A stretch of DNA of 64,000 nt from NCBI RefSeq assembly GCF_914767665.1, contig NC_059502.1, positions 1,240,001 to 1,304,000 of the forward strand. The letters are read 5' to 3'. The DNA comes from Harmonia axyridis (Eukaryota; Arthropoda; Insecta; Coleoptera; Coccinellidae). Made by a program: the position numbers and the translations under genes. Each line of letters starts with the position of its first letter. Position 1 is the first letter of the stretch. Shown here piece by piece: positions 22,368 through 34,300 of this stretch. Below the pieces are notes generated by a model. The model had not been told where the DNA came from. It saw only the letters and a list, made by a program, of their open reading frames with translations, and searched no databases.

Positions 22368-25277
22368 TATTAATATAATTAACTATTTGTTGTCAAGACG
22401 GTATTGATCTTGTTTACTGGTTGCTAAGCTGAAGACTACTTTTACAGACATCTACATAATTTACCGACGTCTGCTTAATGTGAGATTTTCTTTCACAAAA
22501 ATTAAGCACTGAAAATGAGGAAATTACGATAAATTTATTAATGAAATGGTGTTTCACCATTGACGCAACGCGCTTCATTACGGTAAAGCGCTGGAATTTT
22601 TGAATTTTTTTCTGCACAGTATCATTAGGATATATAAGAGATATTTTTCAAATTATTTGGAAATTGGATGTGAAAAAAAAGTGTAAATGACCAAACATAT
22701 GTTTTTTCTTATAGGCCACCCTGTTTTGAATTGAATTTTCTGATTACATGAAATAAATGAATCTTAGTTTGTTCAAAGTTTCATATACTTGATACATACC
22801 TTATAACTTCGATATTAGTGAATTTATTCTAATAAGATATTGTGAAAGTGAAAACTAGAAGAACGGAGATAAGTAATGGCTTTTTGATTATCGTTGAGAA
22901 CTCTACAAGATGAGACAATTCATTGTTGGCATATTTAGACGTTATTATTGGGCTTATTCCAAATGGCATACATAGTTTTTTTTTATTAGGTATGGCAATT
23001 TTTATTATCTTCGAAACATGATTGAGGTCTATCCAGCTCAATTTAAATTGAGTAAATAAATCGAATTCGATTTATTCTCCTCTCGTAATAAGCCCAATAT
23101 TAACGTTTGAATGAGTCATCAATGAATTGTCTTATTTTGAACACCCAGTAAAGTTTTCAACATTTATCAAAAACTCAGTATCTATACTAACCTTCGTTCT
23201 TCTAGAACTTACTTCAAATTCAAATAAATCCATTCATTTATTAAGATTTTTCAAAGACCTTCTGATTTATCGAATCGAAATATCTCAAAAACGATATATT
23301 TTGAGCTTATGAGCACCAATTTGGGTTCATTTATCGCATGCAATCAAAATATTAAAATAAAGAACAGGATGTTTTATAGGAAAAACTTGTTTGGTCAATA
23401 GTGGAACACCCTGTTGACATAATCCAAATATATGTAAAATTCAACTATCATTTCTTATCCATTCAGTTCACTTTCAAAATTCTAAATATTAGGTATGTAT
23501 AAAAATATCTCTAAACCTTTCTTCATAGTAGAATACACAAAAGCTGGAATATATACAATATACATCAGATTCAATTCAATTCATGTTCATGTTCAATATT
23601 CAATTCAAATTCATGAAAGGGCATAAAATGTTCCCATCTTGGACTGTCTGGTGTAAGCGTGACAAAAGCCTTTGCTGAGGAAGCTGGCGCTTCCGATACA
23701 AAAAATCGGAAACTGAAGAACTAAATATTCTAGTTTCAAGTATAATTGCAACTGAAAATCAAGTATTCCGGTTACCTTACTATCTTTTTAAGTTCGAATG
23801 AATCGAAACTTGGTGATTGTAACACCACTCCAGAGCTAACCTTTTCTTGAAATAAATATGATCAAACCCCTCAATTGTGGTTAAGGAGAATTTCCTATCA
23901 GTATTTACTTCAAGAATCAAGAACAACATCCAATATAAAGATGAAGGGTTTCTTTCTGGATATTTCAGATTTGCTGTATGTAAGTATATTCAGTTTTCAA
24001 CGTTACAACATAGCTTCTATAAAAAGTACCTAAGATAGGTACCCTTTTTTCACTGTGGCTTCATTCTTTCTATCATAGTTTAGAATATCAAATCTAATTG
24101 ACATTAAAACAGATTAAACAGTACTGTCACCTTAACACTTGAGATGGACACTCTGACCAGAAACCTTTCTCACAAATCCCAGAAGAATAACACCAAAACA
24201 TAACTAGCTGACGCAACAAAGATCAACTTTTAGAAATTGGAGACGTCCAATTTCTGATGTTGTCTCGCCACCTCGAATTACGTCTTATTATACGGATTCC
24301 AATTTCGAAAACTAGGCCGATTGAAACTCCCTAAAATGACACGATGATGGACAGGCCTTGACGAAGGTAGCACCCCGTACATTGTCACTCACCTACCCTC
24401 CAAAACCAGACATATTATACGCGTCTGAGGGCAATTGGCATATATGGAATACCAGGTCTGGTCACAAAAGAAGCCCTGGCAGAATGTTTGTATACAGACC
24501 GGCCATTATCAAGGCAATTCTCGGTTCTGTATCAACAAGAAAATAATTTCCGATTGTTGTACACATGTCCGGGAGGCTGAATGGACCACGGTATCGTGAT
24601 TGAGGCGTTTTCAAAACTCTTGACAGATATCGTTCGTTCGGTTTGCTTTCACTGCCTTAGGTGTTTGTTTCTTTTGATTGCCGTTGAAAATGGGGATGGT
24701 TGTAAGGAGGATACGTCAATGTGGTTATTGTTGGGAATGTCGTGTTGTAGGTTTGATGAGACAGTTTGAAGGCATTCCGGAGGGTGGCAAATGGAAAAAA
24801 TATTTGTATTTGATGATGTTGTAGGTTCTGAAGAGAAAAAAACGTATTCAAGGTGTTTATTGAATGACACTCAAATCCCTATATAAGAAATACTTTGGGA
24901 GTTCATCTCAAGTAAGAATGCAAACAGGTGGAAAACAATCAAAACACAGTTCGACTAAAAAACCTGTTGTTCTATTGTTGAGCTGAATGAACCCTATTCA
25001 AAGATGTAGTGAGACTTTGTATTTCTATTATTGTCTTCAATTTTCATCATGAACAGTCTTCTAATTCTCAGGAAAAAGAAAGATGAGAGAAATTGAGAAA
25101 TATTGTGGATTTTTAACCAAAGTATTTTTAGGAATCTGAACATTTGTTAAAGAACTTTTCGTAAACCAAACTAAATATTTGCGGGAAGACAGATCATTGA
25201 TTTTGCTGAGGATAATGAATTTGTGGCTCTAGAAGACTTATTTCTCTTTCCAAAAGTCAAATAACCATTCAAAATCC

Positions 25278-26328
25278 GTTTGACGAAACGGCCGACCGGC
25301 CTGACCGGTTGGTGTTTGACGAAACGGCCGACCGGTCTGACCGGTTGGCGTTTGACGAAACGGCCGACCGGCCTGACCGGTTGGCGTTTGACGAAACGGC
25401 CGACCGGCCTGACCGGTTGGCGTTTGACGAAACGGCCGACCGGCCTGACCGGTTGGCGTTTGACGAAACGGCCGACCGGCCTGACCGGTTGGCGTTTGAC
25501 GAAACGGCCGACCGGCCTGACCGGTTGGCGTTTGACGAAACGGCCGACCGGCCTGAGCGGTTGGCGTTTGACGAAACGGCCGACCGGCCTGACCGGTTGG
25601 CGTTTGACGAAACGGCCGACCGGCCTGACCGGTTGGCGTTTGACGAAACGGCCGACCGGCCTGAGCGGTTGGCGTTTGACGAAACGGCCGACCGGCCTGA
25701 GCGGTTGGCGTTTGACGAAACGGCCGACCGGCCTGACCGGTTGGCGTTTGACGAAACGGCCGACCGGCCTGACCGGTTGGCGTTTGACGAAACGGCCGAC
25801 CGGCCTGACCGGTTGGCGTTTGACGAAACGGCCGACCGGTCTGACCGGTTGGCGTTTGACGAAACGGCCGACCGGCCTGACCGGTTGGCGTTTGACGAAA
25901 CGGCCGACCGGCCTGACCGGTTGGCGTTTGACGAAACGGCCGACCGGCCTGACCGGTTGGCGTTTGACGAAACGGCCGACCGGCCTGACCGGTTGGCGTT
26001 TGACGAAACGGCCGACCGGCCTGACCGGTTGGCGTTTGACGAAACGGCCGACCGGTCTGACCGGTTGGCGTTTGACGAAACGGCCGACCGGTCTGACCGG
26101 TTGGCGTTTGACGAAACGTCCGACCGGTCTGACCGGTTGGCGTTTGACGAAACGGCCGACCGGTCTGACCGGTTGGCGTTTGACGAAACGGCCGACCGGC
26201 CTGACCGGTTGGCGTTTGACGAAACGGCCGACCGGTCTGACCGGTTGGCGTTTGACGAAACGACCGACCGGTCTGACCGGTTGGCGTTTGACGAAACGAC
26301 CGACCGGTCTGACCGGTTGGCGTTTGAC
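25278..26328. repeat. 36-bp minisatellite, 29 units, CpG-dense
   Basis: Twenty-nine head-to-tail 36-bp units plus a 7-bp partial unit. Each begins GTTTGACGAAACGGCCGACC and ends GGCCTGACCGGTTGGC. Unit length is constant and divergence is limited to a few positions: GGCCTG or GGTCTG, GACCGG or GAGCGG, and ACGGCC, ACGTCC or ACGACC. Each unit has five CpG dinucleotides. Because 36 is a multiple of three and the unit lacks stops in several frames, long repetitive reading frames appear on both strands; none has a start context or unique sequence suggesting a protein. Confidence 0.95.
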
Positions 26329-26334
26329 TTTATG

Positions 26335-26362
26335 ACAGTGACTTTATTAATAAAGTCACTGT
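26335..26362. repeat. Perfect 28-bp palindrome
   Basis: The arm ACAGTGACTTTATT (26335-26348) is followed immediately by its exact complement AATAAAGTCACTGT (26349-26362), with no loop. It lies 6 bp after the minisatellite. Confidence 0.95.
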
Positions 26363-26621
26363 AGATACTCTGTAGCATAAAGAACCATCTATTGGGGGGA
26401 GGCCAAAGCCATGCAACTGTGGATCTAACGAATACAATTCCGGTTTCTGATATGCAGTTGCCTTCTCGACAAATTGAAAATCAGTAACAGGACCAGAACT
26501 TCCTCTACAATAAAAGGTTTTTCAATAGGCAATAGTTTTTTTACAATTTGAAATGATTATATTGCCAATACTTAGTATTATTTTTTGATATTAGTGTTCT
26601 GTAGGTTATGCCATTTAGTAA

Positions 26622-26800
26622 TGTAAAGATACACGCTTCAAATACGTTTAGATATTGTTAAATTGTTTCAATGAAATCTGTGCTCATTTGTCATGACTGG
26701 GAGAAATTTAATCCTAGAAGAATTCTGAATCCATAGACGACTTTATTCAGTTAATCGACTCACTATTCATCTTATTGTAGACAAATTTGAAAGTGGTACT
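26622..26800 (+). pseudogene. DUF4817-like transposase N-terminus fragment
   Basis: The plus-strand frame reads RYTLQIRLDIVKLFQ, then with stops NLCSFVMTGRNL and LTIHLIVDKFESG. The pattern matches the helix-turn-helix start of family-2 transposases such as the one at 7967. It is decayed and has no ends. Confidence 0.45.
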
Positions 26801-29698
26801 AATTACAGCTCAATACTTCTCACAGGTACTCTTTTATCGAGTACTTCCAAATTTGTCCAAAATAGGTACAACAAATAATATTTTTTTAAGGTAACAACAA
26901 AATTCAACCAAAGTTTTGAAATTATTTGAATTCTAGAGGAATCATTAGTAGATATACCATTTACTTTTTTATTGTAGAGACCCAATCAAAAAATATTGAT
27001 TACCTTATCTCATTTCTTGTTACAAAATGGCGAAAGCGCTACTGGTTTTTTTTTTAAATTCCTCACACTTCATCTGAAATATTCAGAAATTGAGTAGCTT
27101 TAAGTTCAATCGATTTCATTTGTGAAGTTCTCATCCTGAACTATTAGAGAAATTTATTGGAAAATTGATCTTGTAACAATAAAAAAAACAAATTTGTAAC
27201 GATTATTTGCTCTACTGGAAAGTGACATAAATAAAACGCCAGTGGTGGTGAAAATAGGCTGAACTGTTGACGGAAATATGTTTTTATTTTAATATTTTTG
27301 AAAATTGTTATAATGGTGTTGTAACACAACGATGCAAAATGGCGAATGCGCCGACCCAGCACCTTCGCCATTTAGTGACACGTGTATTTCTTAAATGAAC
27401 CATTTTTCCTGCATAAATTTGATGAAACGCACCCAAATTTGCATTTCACGGAATCTTTCCAAGTTTCGAAAACTTCCTCCGAAAACCCTGATCCATAATT
27501 ACCCAAAAGGTATCTTGAATTTCAATTCTTTGTGCTGCCTATACAGGGTGCTCCTAAATTGGAAGTATAAATAAAAATGACAGATTTCTCGGATCAAATA
27601 GGTCCTAAAAACATGGCCTCATTTTAAGAGGACCTATTATCTCAAAATGAGCCGAGGAATCTGTCATCTCCATTCGTATCTCTGGAAGATTGCACTAAAA
27701 AAAGATCAAATAAAAATAAAACCACATAAAAGTATCATGTATGTATTTTATTTGAATATTACAAATTATACAATTACGCTCCAATATAAAAGTCAGACGT
27801 ACAAGTATAAAATCATTATAAAAAGCTAAACCTCAAAATTTATCCTATCTATTATACCTAATTATATAATTTTATAAATACGTTACATTCTTATAGACAG
27901 ATTAGCAAATTTTATAAATATATTACAAGTGGATATATACAAAAAACTATCGATGAGTTCATAAACAATGGCCGCTCCAATACGAATCGAGTTCGATATT
28001 ATAAATAGCTAAAACTACACATCTCAATTAATTACGGGTTAATTATGAAACGAAAAATGAGAATTATTGATAATATAATTATACAACATCTATAAATATG
28101 GAAAAAGTGCATCGAATAAAATATAACCGGCATCTCAAATTATCAGGTTACTAGAAATTTTTGTGGTTGTCTTTATTTTTTACAAGATTTTCTGAAAATA
28201 TCACTTCTGGCGGAAAATTTTTTTTACAATGTCTCGTGTTGTAGGAAATATGTATGAGATTCACCCTGTATAAAACTATCAAAAACACAACACGTCCAAA
28301 AATGAAAATGAGTATCAATGATTTTTCATTTCAATTGCGAAAATTTAATTCTAGTAACCTTTTTTGTTCAGTTGATAACGACTAAAATAAAAATAGATAT
28401 AGAAAAAAATTATTCTAGTTTCATCTCGAGTAAAATACGACTTCGCTAATGAAAACGATGACAGTATAAAAAATCGAATTATCGTTGTCAAAATGGCAGC
28501 ATGTGTATTTAGCTGATCAAAAAAATTGAACCGATTCTCAATGGATTAATAATAATATACCTATGCAAAATTTTATACAACGCAGGGCGACAAGTTGAGA
28601 AAAGAAATTCATTCTCAAAGTTTCTATTAACAAAACGACAAATTTTCAAAGAAAAAACTCTTCGAAAAAAAATTAAAGAAAACGATTAAAAAAGTAATTA
28701 TCTCAACTTGTACCGATTTTTGCGCAATCAACCTATAACTAATCGATTTCTCTGAAATAATCTCTCTTTGGTTGTGTTCGACGAAAACATAAAATACAAA
28801 AAATTAAAATAATAAAACGCATAAAATTTACAAGTATAAAACCTTACGCCTAACAGGGCAAGAACATCGTGACCGTAACTGGACGTGATTACGAACATTT
28901 TTTTTGGCAGTGTGTTGTAGCGAATCTGACACCGAATATACAAAAGAGGTCACGTGATTTACGCTAATGATATGATCGAAGAGAACGCGTCCTATATACC
29001 TTAGGGTAAAAAAATGATATGTACAAGGGAAGAGATCGAGATCGACGCAATGAAACGAAAGTATGACGAGAAAAAAATCGTACGTTTTTTTTTTGCGAAT
29101 GGAAGCTTACACGATTATCAACAGTGATTCACAAGTTCAAAAAATTCGGTTTGCCTCACAGCTGGATTAATATTGATGCCCAGATCTGAAAGAAAATTTT
29201 CTGGTTTGGAGTTGAAGTGCTAAACTTTGGTCACACTAAAAGTTTCCTCCATCTTACAGACAGAGCTATCAAAGATACCAGTAGTACCTGATTACTTCGT
29301 GAAAGAATATCTTAAGTTACTTCGGATGTTGCTAAAAAATCACCCTTCATTTTGAAGTCCAAATTTCCTTCCAGATCTGCATAAAGCATCTCACATAATG
29401 ATTATTACCTAAATAGTACTTATTCGTTAAGTTCTTTGAGAAGCTATCTTGCACAGCCACCGTACCAGCTCTTGGTGCCGGCGACAATAACGAAGAAACG
29501 ATAATAATCAAGAAAAGAACACACTGTTTAACATACAGGCGACATAGCTCCACGAGTACGAACAAGGCGAAGGTTCCAAGAACTCCTACAACTTTTTTTC
29601 CAATCTCACAAGACCTAGGTCGTATCTTTCGCTCACTTCAGCGTTGCAACGCTTAACTGGACAATTTTCTTGATTGTGGTTGTCCTTCCTAGAGCTGT
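26801..29698. other. AT-rich stretch downstream of otk, possibly including its 3' UTR
   Basis: Contains a hairpin repeat at 27578-27668 and a very AT-rich block at about 27690-28130. The otk stop codon is at 29699-29701 on the minus strand, so its 3' UTR must lie here. Candidate minus-strand AATAAA signals occur (for example around 27736), but the true cleavage site cannot be chosen from sequence alone. Confidence 0.4.
27578..27668. repeat. Inverted-repeat hairpin, transposon-like
   Basis: The outer arms ATGACAGATTTCTCGG (27578-27593) and CCGAGGAATCTGTCAT (27653-27668) pair at 15 of 16 positions. An inner pair, AGGTCCT (27601-27607) and AGGACCT (27630-27636), is perfect, and a competing pair, CTCATTTT and AAAATGAG, lies closer in. 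It is preceded by ACAGGGTGCTCC, a common start of insect Tc1/mariner-derived MITEs. Confidence 0.6.
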
Positions 29699-31365
29699 TT
29701 ACATTTTTGTTAAGATTTCTGCCATGGTGCTGGCTATTTCTGAAAACGCTGGCCTCTTCTGTGGGTCTAAGTCCAAGCAGTTCATCTATGGGGAAAAATG
29801 GATTTAACAAAATATCGAAGACAAATCTCTTCAAAATTTCAACACAAAGCGATGAATTTAGAATTCACTTCAATGATACTGACCTGTAGAGCTTCGATAT
29901 CTTCAGGGGTCGAGGTATGAGCCTTCCACTCTAACTTCTTCTCCTTCAGCTTCGTGAGCACGCTGTTGTCGTTTAGTTTTGGGAAGGGGAGCTCTCCCTG
30001 ACTGAAAACCTCCCATACAACCACACCAAAAGAGTATACGTCACTCTTGGTTGAAAACTCGTCCTCGTAGACCGCTTCGTAAGGCATCCATCTCAGCGGG
30101 ATGATCTGAACACGGCATAGAATTAATTAGAAAGATAGATCTCGAGTATAGTTAGGAGGGGGTCAACTCAGTATCCAGTTGACACTTCAGTAAGTACTGA
30201 AGAGCTAAACTGAAGAACTATTACGAGGATATAAACAGAACTCACATGGTTGACGTGTTTGCAATACTCCTGACTGTAAGGATCTCTGGTAAGTCGCGGA
30301 AGTCCCACTTTCACGGACAAGGAGGAGGTTACCAGGCAGTTACGAGCCGCCAAGTCCTTTAGCACTATACGGTGAGAAGAGACGTAGTCCATGGCCTTGG
30401 CAATCTGATGTAACACTCCAGCTGCTTGTACTGGAGACAGGGGAGGCGAGGAACCCTTTTGCGTCGCGAGCAGGAATTGTTTGAGGTCACCCTGTATAGA
30501 AAGATATCATCAAAAATTTCATTCGGAAACACCCAACACTTTGGGGAATGTTAAGCACCTACTATTCAACTAGTATATGTCCAGGTATGCATAATCAACA
30601 TTAATTAAGGTCTAAATTGGAAGACAGATCTTGTGAGTTGTAAAAGACTTTGCGTCTCAAAATTGTAAAACTTCTTTTACGACACTCAACAAACTCTATT
30701 CTATCAGTATCTTGTTTCAAGTGAAGATCTCTAGCATTTTTATAGTTCTCAACGAGATTAAACCAAAAAGTCATAAAGATTAATTCCTTGTTTCAATAAA
30801 CAAAGTCTTGTAATCGAGTGAGTAATTCAACTTAGAAAGAATTATATTTTTGAAGAGCCACTCATGCTAAAGAGTTGCATTCCTGTGAACTATGTATAGA
30901 CATTTAGTAGAAACACATGGTTGAATCTTTCTTCATTTTCGAAAGCAACACCTGCCTGACATCCTTATCAACAAAAGATACAGTCTACTTTATTGAACAT
31001 CGTATTATTGATCTGCTTGACTGTTGAAAAAACTTATTGATACGCATTGAGAGAAAAGAAGGTTAAATGGAATGAAAAGAAACATACCCAATCCGTGTAC
31101 TCCAACAGCATATAATGAGGCTCCGAATCCCTACAGAGGCCAATCATCTGTATGACATTCTCATGAGTTAATTTCGAGAATATATCGATCTCCTTCTTGA
31201 AGTCCGTCAGGCAGTTTTCGTCCTTGGTGTGAGAGAAAGCCTTGATGAGTACCAGAACGTCCTTATCTTCGGTTATGCTGTTGGTGGTAGATTGACGTTT
31301 GTCTTGGTTTGGTATCTGGCTCTTGGACATCTTACCCAACATGACGTCGCCGAATTCACCTCGAC
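29699..31365 (-). other. otk: otk pseudokinase-domain exons
   Basis: Four exons encode the kinase-like domain. The glycine loop is canonical (GRGEFGDVMLGK) and the beta-3 Lys is present in VLVLIKAF. HRD is replaced by LKD in IVLKDLAARNCLV, and DFG by LPR in VKVGLPRLTRD, so metal and ATP handling for catalysis should be lost. The C-lobe keeps IPLRWMPYEAV, DVYSFGVVVWEVFSQGE and DPQKRPAFSEIASTMAEIL, ending LTKM. The acceptor at 31366-31367 was chosen over one at 31382 because only it keeps the frame and the glycine loop. PTK7 proteins are known pseudokinases with altered HRD and DFG motifs. Confidence 0.9.
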
Positions 31366-34300
31366 CTTGAGATATTACCAACTATAGTTTTGGGAACTTA
31401 TGAGAACATGTGGAGATTAACTCACCTATCAGTTTAGTCTCCTTCAAATGGCTCTTGGGGACTGTTACCTTATCGTAGCTAGATTTAGACTTGCGCGACT
31501 GTCCAGAGCTTTGAGAGTGGGTTGTTTCAGCTCCATCGCTTTTCTGTCCTTCTTTGTGGTTCTCGATACCATTCAGTCCCTTTTTAGAACTGCCAGAATC
31601 GGGATCTTCCTTCAGTTCCGTGTGTTCGACATCTCCGTTCTCTAATTTTCCTAGAAATAGAAACTGTATTTTGGGAATGCGTCTTCTTGGGGTTGGATTG
31701 TTCGAGGAAATATGGCAGTTACCTTCGGTTACAGGTATCTTCCTAGATTTCCTTCTGTATCGACACCATACCATCAGCCCTACCACGAGTATGATGTATG
31801 CCGCCGCCACTGACATGGTTATCAACACGGCTTTGGTGACGGTGGAATCGTCCGAAGCTGAAAATAAGACAAAAATAGTGAATACTCATGATTTCTAGTT
31901 TCGATGGAAAGTATCGAGGGGCCTCAGTATTTATCTAAGTAAAAAGGTTATCATTAAAATTTTATCAAAAGCGGTAGAAACGCCACTGGCTGATTTTTGA
32001 ATTGAACATAATTTGGGAAATCATAAAGCCAATATTAACATTTCAACGGCGTTATATTCTGAAAATCATATATTATTAATTGTAATAATGTTGAATATCA
32101 TGTATGTTATCTACAGAAATTGGTCTGGTTTTTCTTGTGGAAACATTTGATGTCGTTTTTCTATGCTAACTATGAACACATCCTACAAAGGAGCCTTTGA
32201 ATGTGTTTCTAAAGAAACGTAACCTACATATTTCGTATCTTATTTGTCCCATTGAAATCTCGTCCTATGAAATGTAATTTAATTGAGACCTTAAAAATGT
32301 CATAAAATCAAAACCTCTCCTAACGAACAGCCACTGTTTCGCGTCGCGACGTCCCGAATAAAGAGCAGCCGACGCATGCGAATCCGCAACCTCCTTTAAC
32401 GATTATTTTCGGCATTCCGTCTCGGGCTCTTCCCAAAATAACCCGAATCGCTGTGTCAGCGATGTCGTCGGAAAATCCACAACAGAACGAAGTGTTCTGC
32501 AACAATCACGTAGACCTGGAGGACAAACCCTCTCCTGTCCAGAGCTACTGCAGCAACTTCAAGAGCGGTTACATGCCCGTCAACCCCGAGTACATCGAAA
32601 AACTGCAGTTTACCGGAAGGAAAACATGTGCCTTCTGGACGTTGGTAGCCATCCTCATAGTGCTGGCCATTGGGAACCTATGTCTGACCTTCATCATACT
32701 CAACGTTCTTCGCATGGGCGGCAGTATGGAATCCATAGAATTCATACAGAAGCAGGACGCTTTGAAGTTCTTCGGAGACACGGATCTTGGACACCTCTAC
32801 AAAAGAAACGGAAAACTTGAAGGTTTCAAGGATGTACCCATCGAGCTATCATCCCAAGACAGCTCGATTGTCTTCAGCCTCTCCTCCAAATTCGGAAGAG
32901 TGGCCACCAAGTTTAAGATGGACCAGAACTCAACCACCTTCGACAGCATCAGTAAGTTCGAGATCAAGGACGAAAACGATAAGATCATCTATTCTTCTGT
33001 AGACCCCATCTTCAACTCTATCAAAAGCGTTAACAACCTGAAGACTAAACTGACCCTGACCAACAAAATATCCAGTCCCATCAAAGAAAACCTGGATATA
33101 AAAGGAAAGTTTGTCAATCTCAAGGGTGCTGAAGGAACCACCATCAACGGTAAGCTGGTGTTCTGGAGCGCCGATCAAGATCTGCTGTTCAAAACGGTAA
33201 ACGGGTCCATAGTGATGTCGAGCAAGAAGGACATATTCATCAACATGAAGAATGTGCCCAGCGGTGTTGTCAGACAGAACAATCAACTGAGAAAGCAGTA
33301 CAAGATCTGTGTTTGTATGCCACAGGGAAAACTGTTCAGAATACCTGTTTCTGGATCAAGTTCAGTGATGTGCAACCACGTGAATATGTCGCCTCAGCAT
33401 AATCCGTGTTATTGAGAATGTTATTGAGACTACCATAAAGAAGTATGCAAGAACGTATGTAAAAATAATATAGTTATGAATACGCTATGGGTAATCAAGT
33501 CTGTAAAGTCTTCACCCAGCTGAAGGGTATTGCAGACTTGGTCATCTGTTGGATATCATTGTTATATTTTATACTGATCGAAATAGCTTGGTTATATACT
33601 ATTTGAAGAGTTGTAAAAGCGTATATTCCAAGAATTTTTCTTTATATATGTATGTGAACCAAAAGAAAGATTAGATAGATATATGTTGTTGAATGTTAAA
33701 TGAAAAACCAGTCAAGAATCAATGTCTTGCAACAATGTACTAGAAATATTACTAAAAGAATCCTGAAAACTTTGTGTACATTTTTTATAAAATGATAATA
33801 AAGAGAGCTTTATAAGAGTTGATTGGCTTTCATTATAATTCAATTTTCTTCAGTGTATTGCCACAACTCACTGTCATGTTGAGAGGGCAAGAATGAACAC
33901 ATCAGACTTTTTTTTATTTCAATATGATTCATGTTCAAATTCAAAATTTCCGTTTTCAAAAAATTCTGAACAATTTTCTGAACAAACCTTGTTGAAATTT
34001 CAACTTCAAAGATGATACCAAACGAATTTCAACGTTCAACATGCACAAAATAATAATTCCTGAGATCTGTGGAAGTCCACAGACAACTGTTTATCTCCAT
34101 AGAGAACGTTCTCATCAAATTCCTTCTCTATGACTCCACGATGACATTCTCTACGTCAAATCGACCAACGTCTTCTATTTTCGGCAATGGGCGCCTGCGG
34201 CGACCTTCTATTCGGCATACGCATCTACTGGAAGGCGGCCTTCAGCGTAATCTGGCCCATAGTTCTCCTACCCGTTATCATAACCGACTACAGCGAGCAC

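Larger units (their letters stand above)
21126..25277. other. Gene-poor stretch
   Basis: More than 4 kb without a gene I can support. It contains a hairpin repeat at 21921-22040 and a 19-bp tandem duplication at 22330-22367. The frames at 23127, 24358 and 24581 have no motif. Confidence 0.4.

Noticed and set aside
25278..26328. CRISPR-like array
   Set aside because: Units are contiguous 36-bp repeats with no spacers, in a eukaryotic context.
25269..26378. Three long repetitive open frames (350-370 residues) over the minisatellite
   Set aside because: They follow automatically from a 36-bp unit without stops. Frames are open on both strands, there is no unique N- or C-terminal sequence, and variants do not respect codons.
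29347..29565. Small minus frame with a signal-peptide-like start
   Set aside because: It lies just beyond the otk stop, has no domain and most likely falls in the 3' UTR.
29586..29834. Minus frame ELLGLRPTEEASVF at the otk 3' end
   Set aside because: It is a shadow frame. The spliced frame gives DPQKRPAFSEIASTMAEILTKM and stops at 29699, as expected for a kinase C-terminus.
31366..31381. otk kinase exon starting at the ATAG acceptor near 31382
   Set aside because: It would break the frame. The acceptor at 31366-31367 keeps phase and gives the intact glycine loop.
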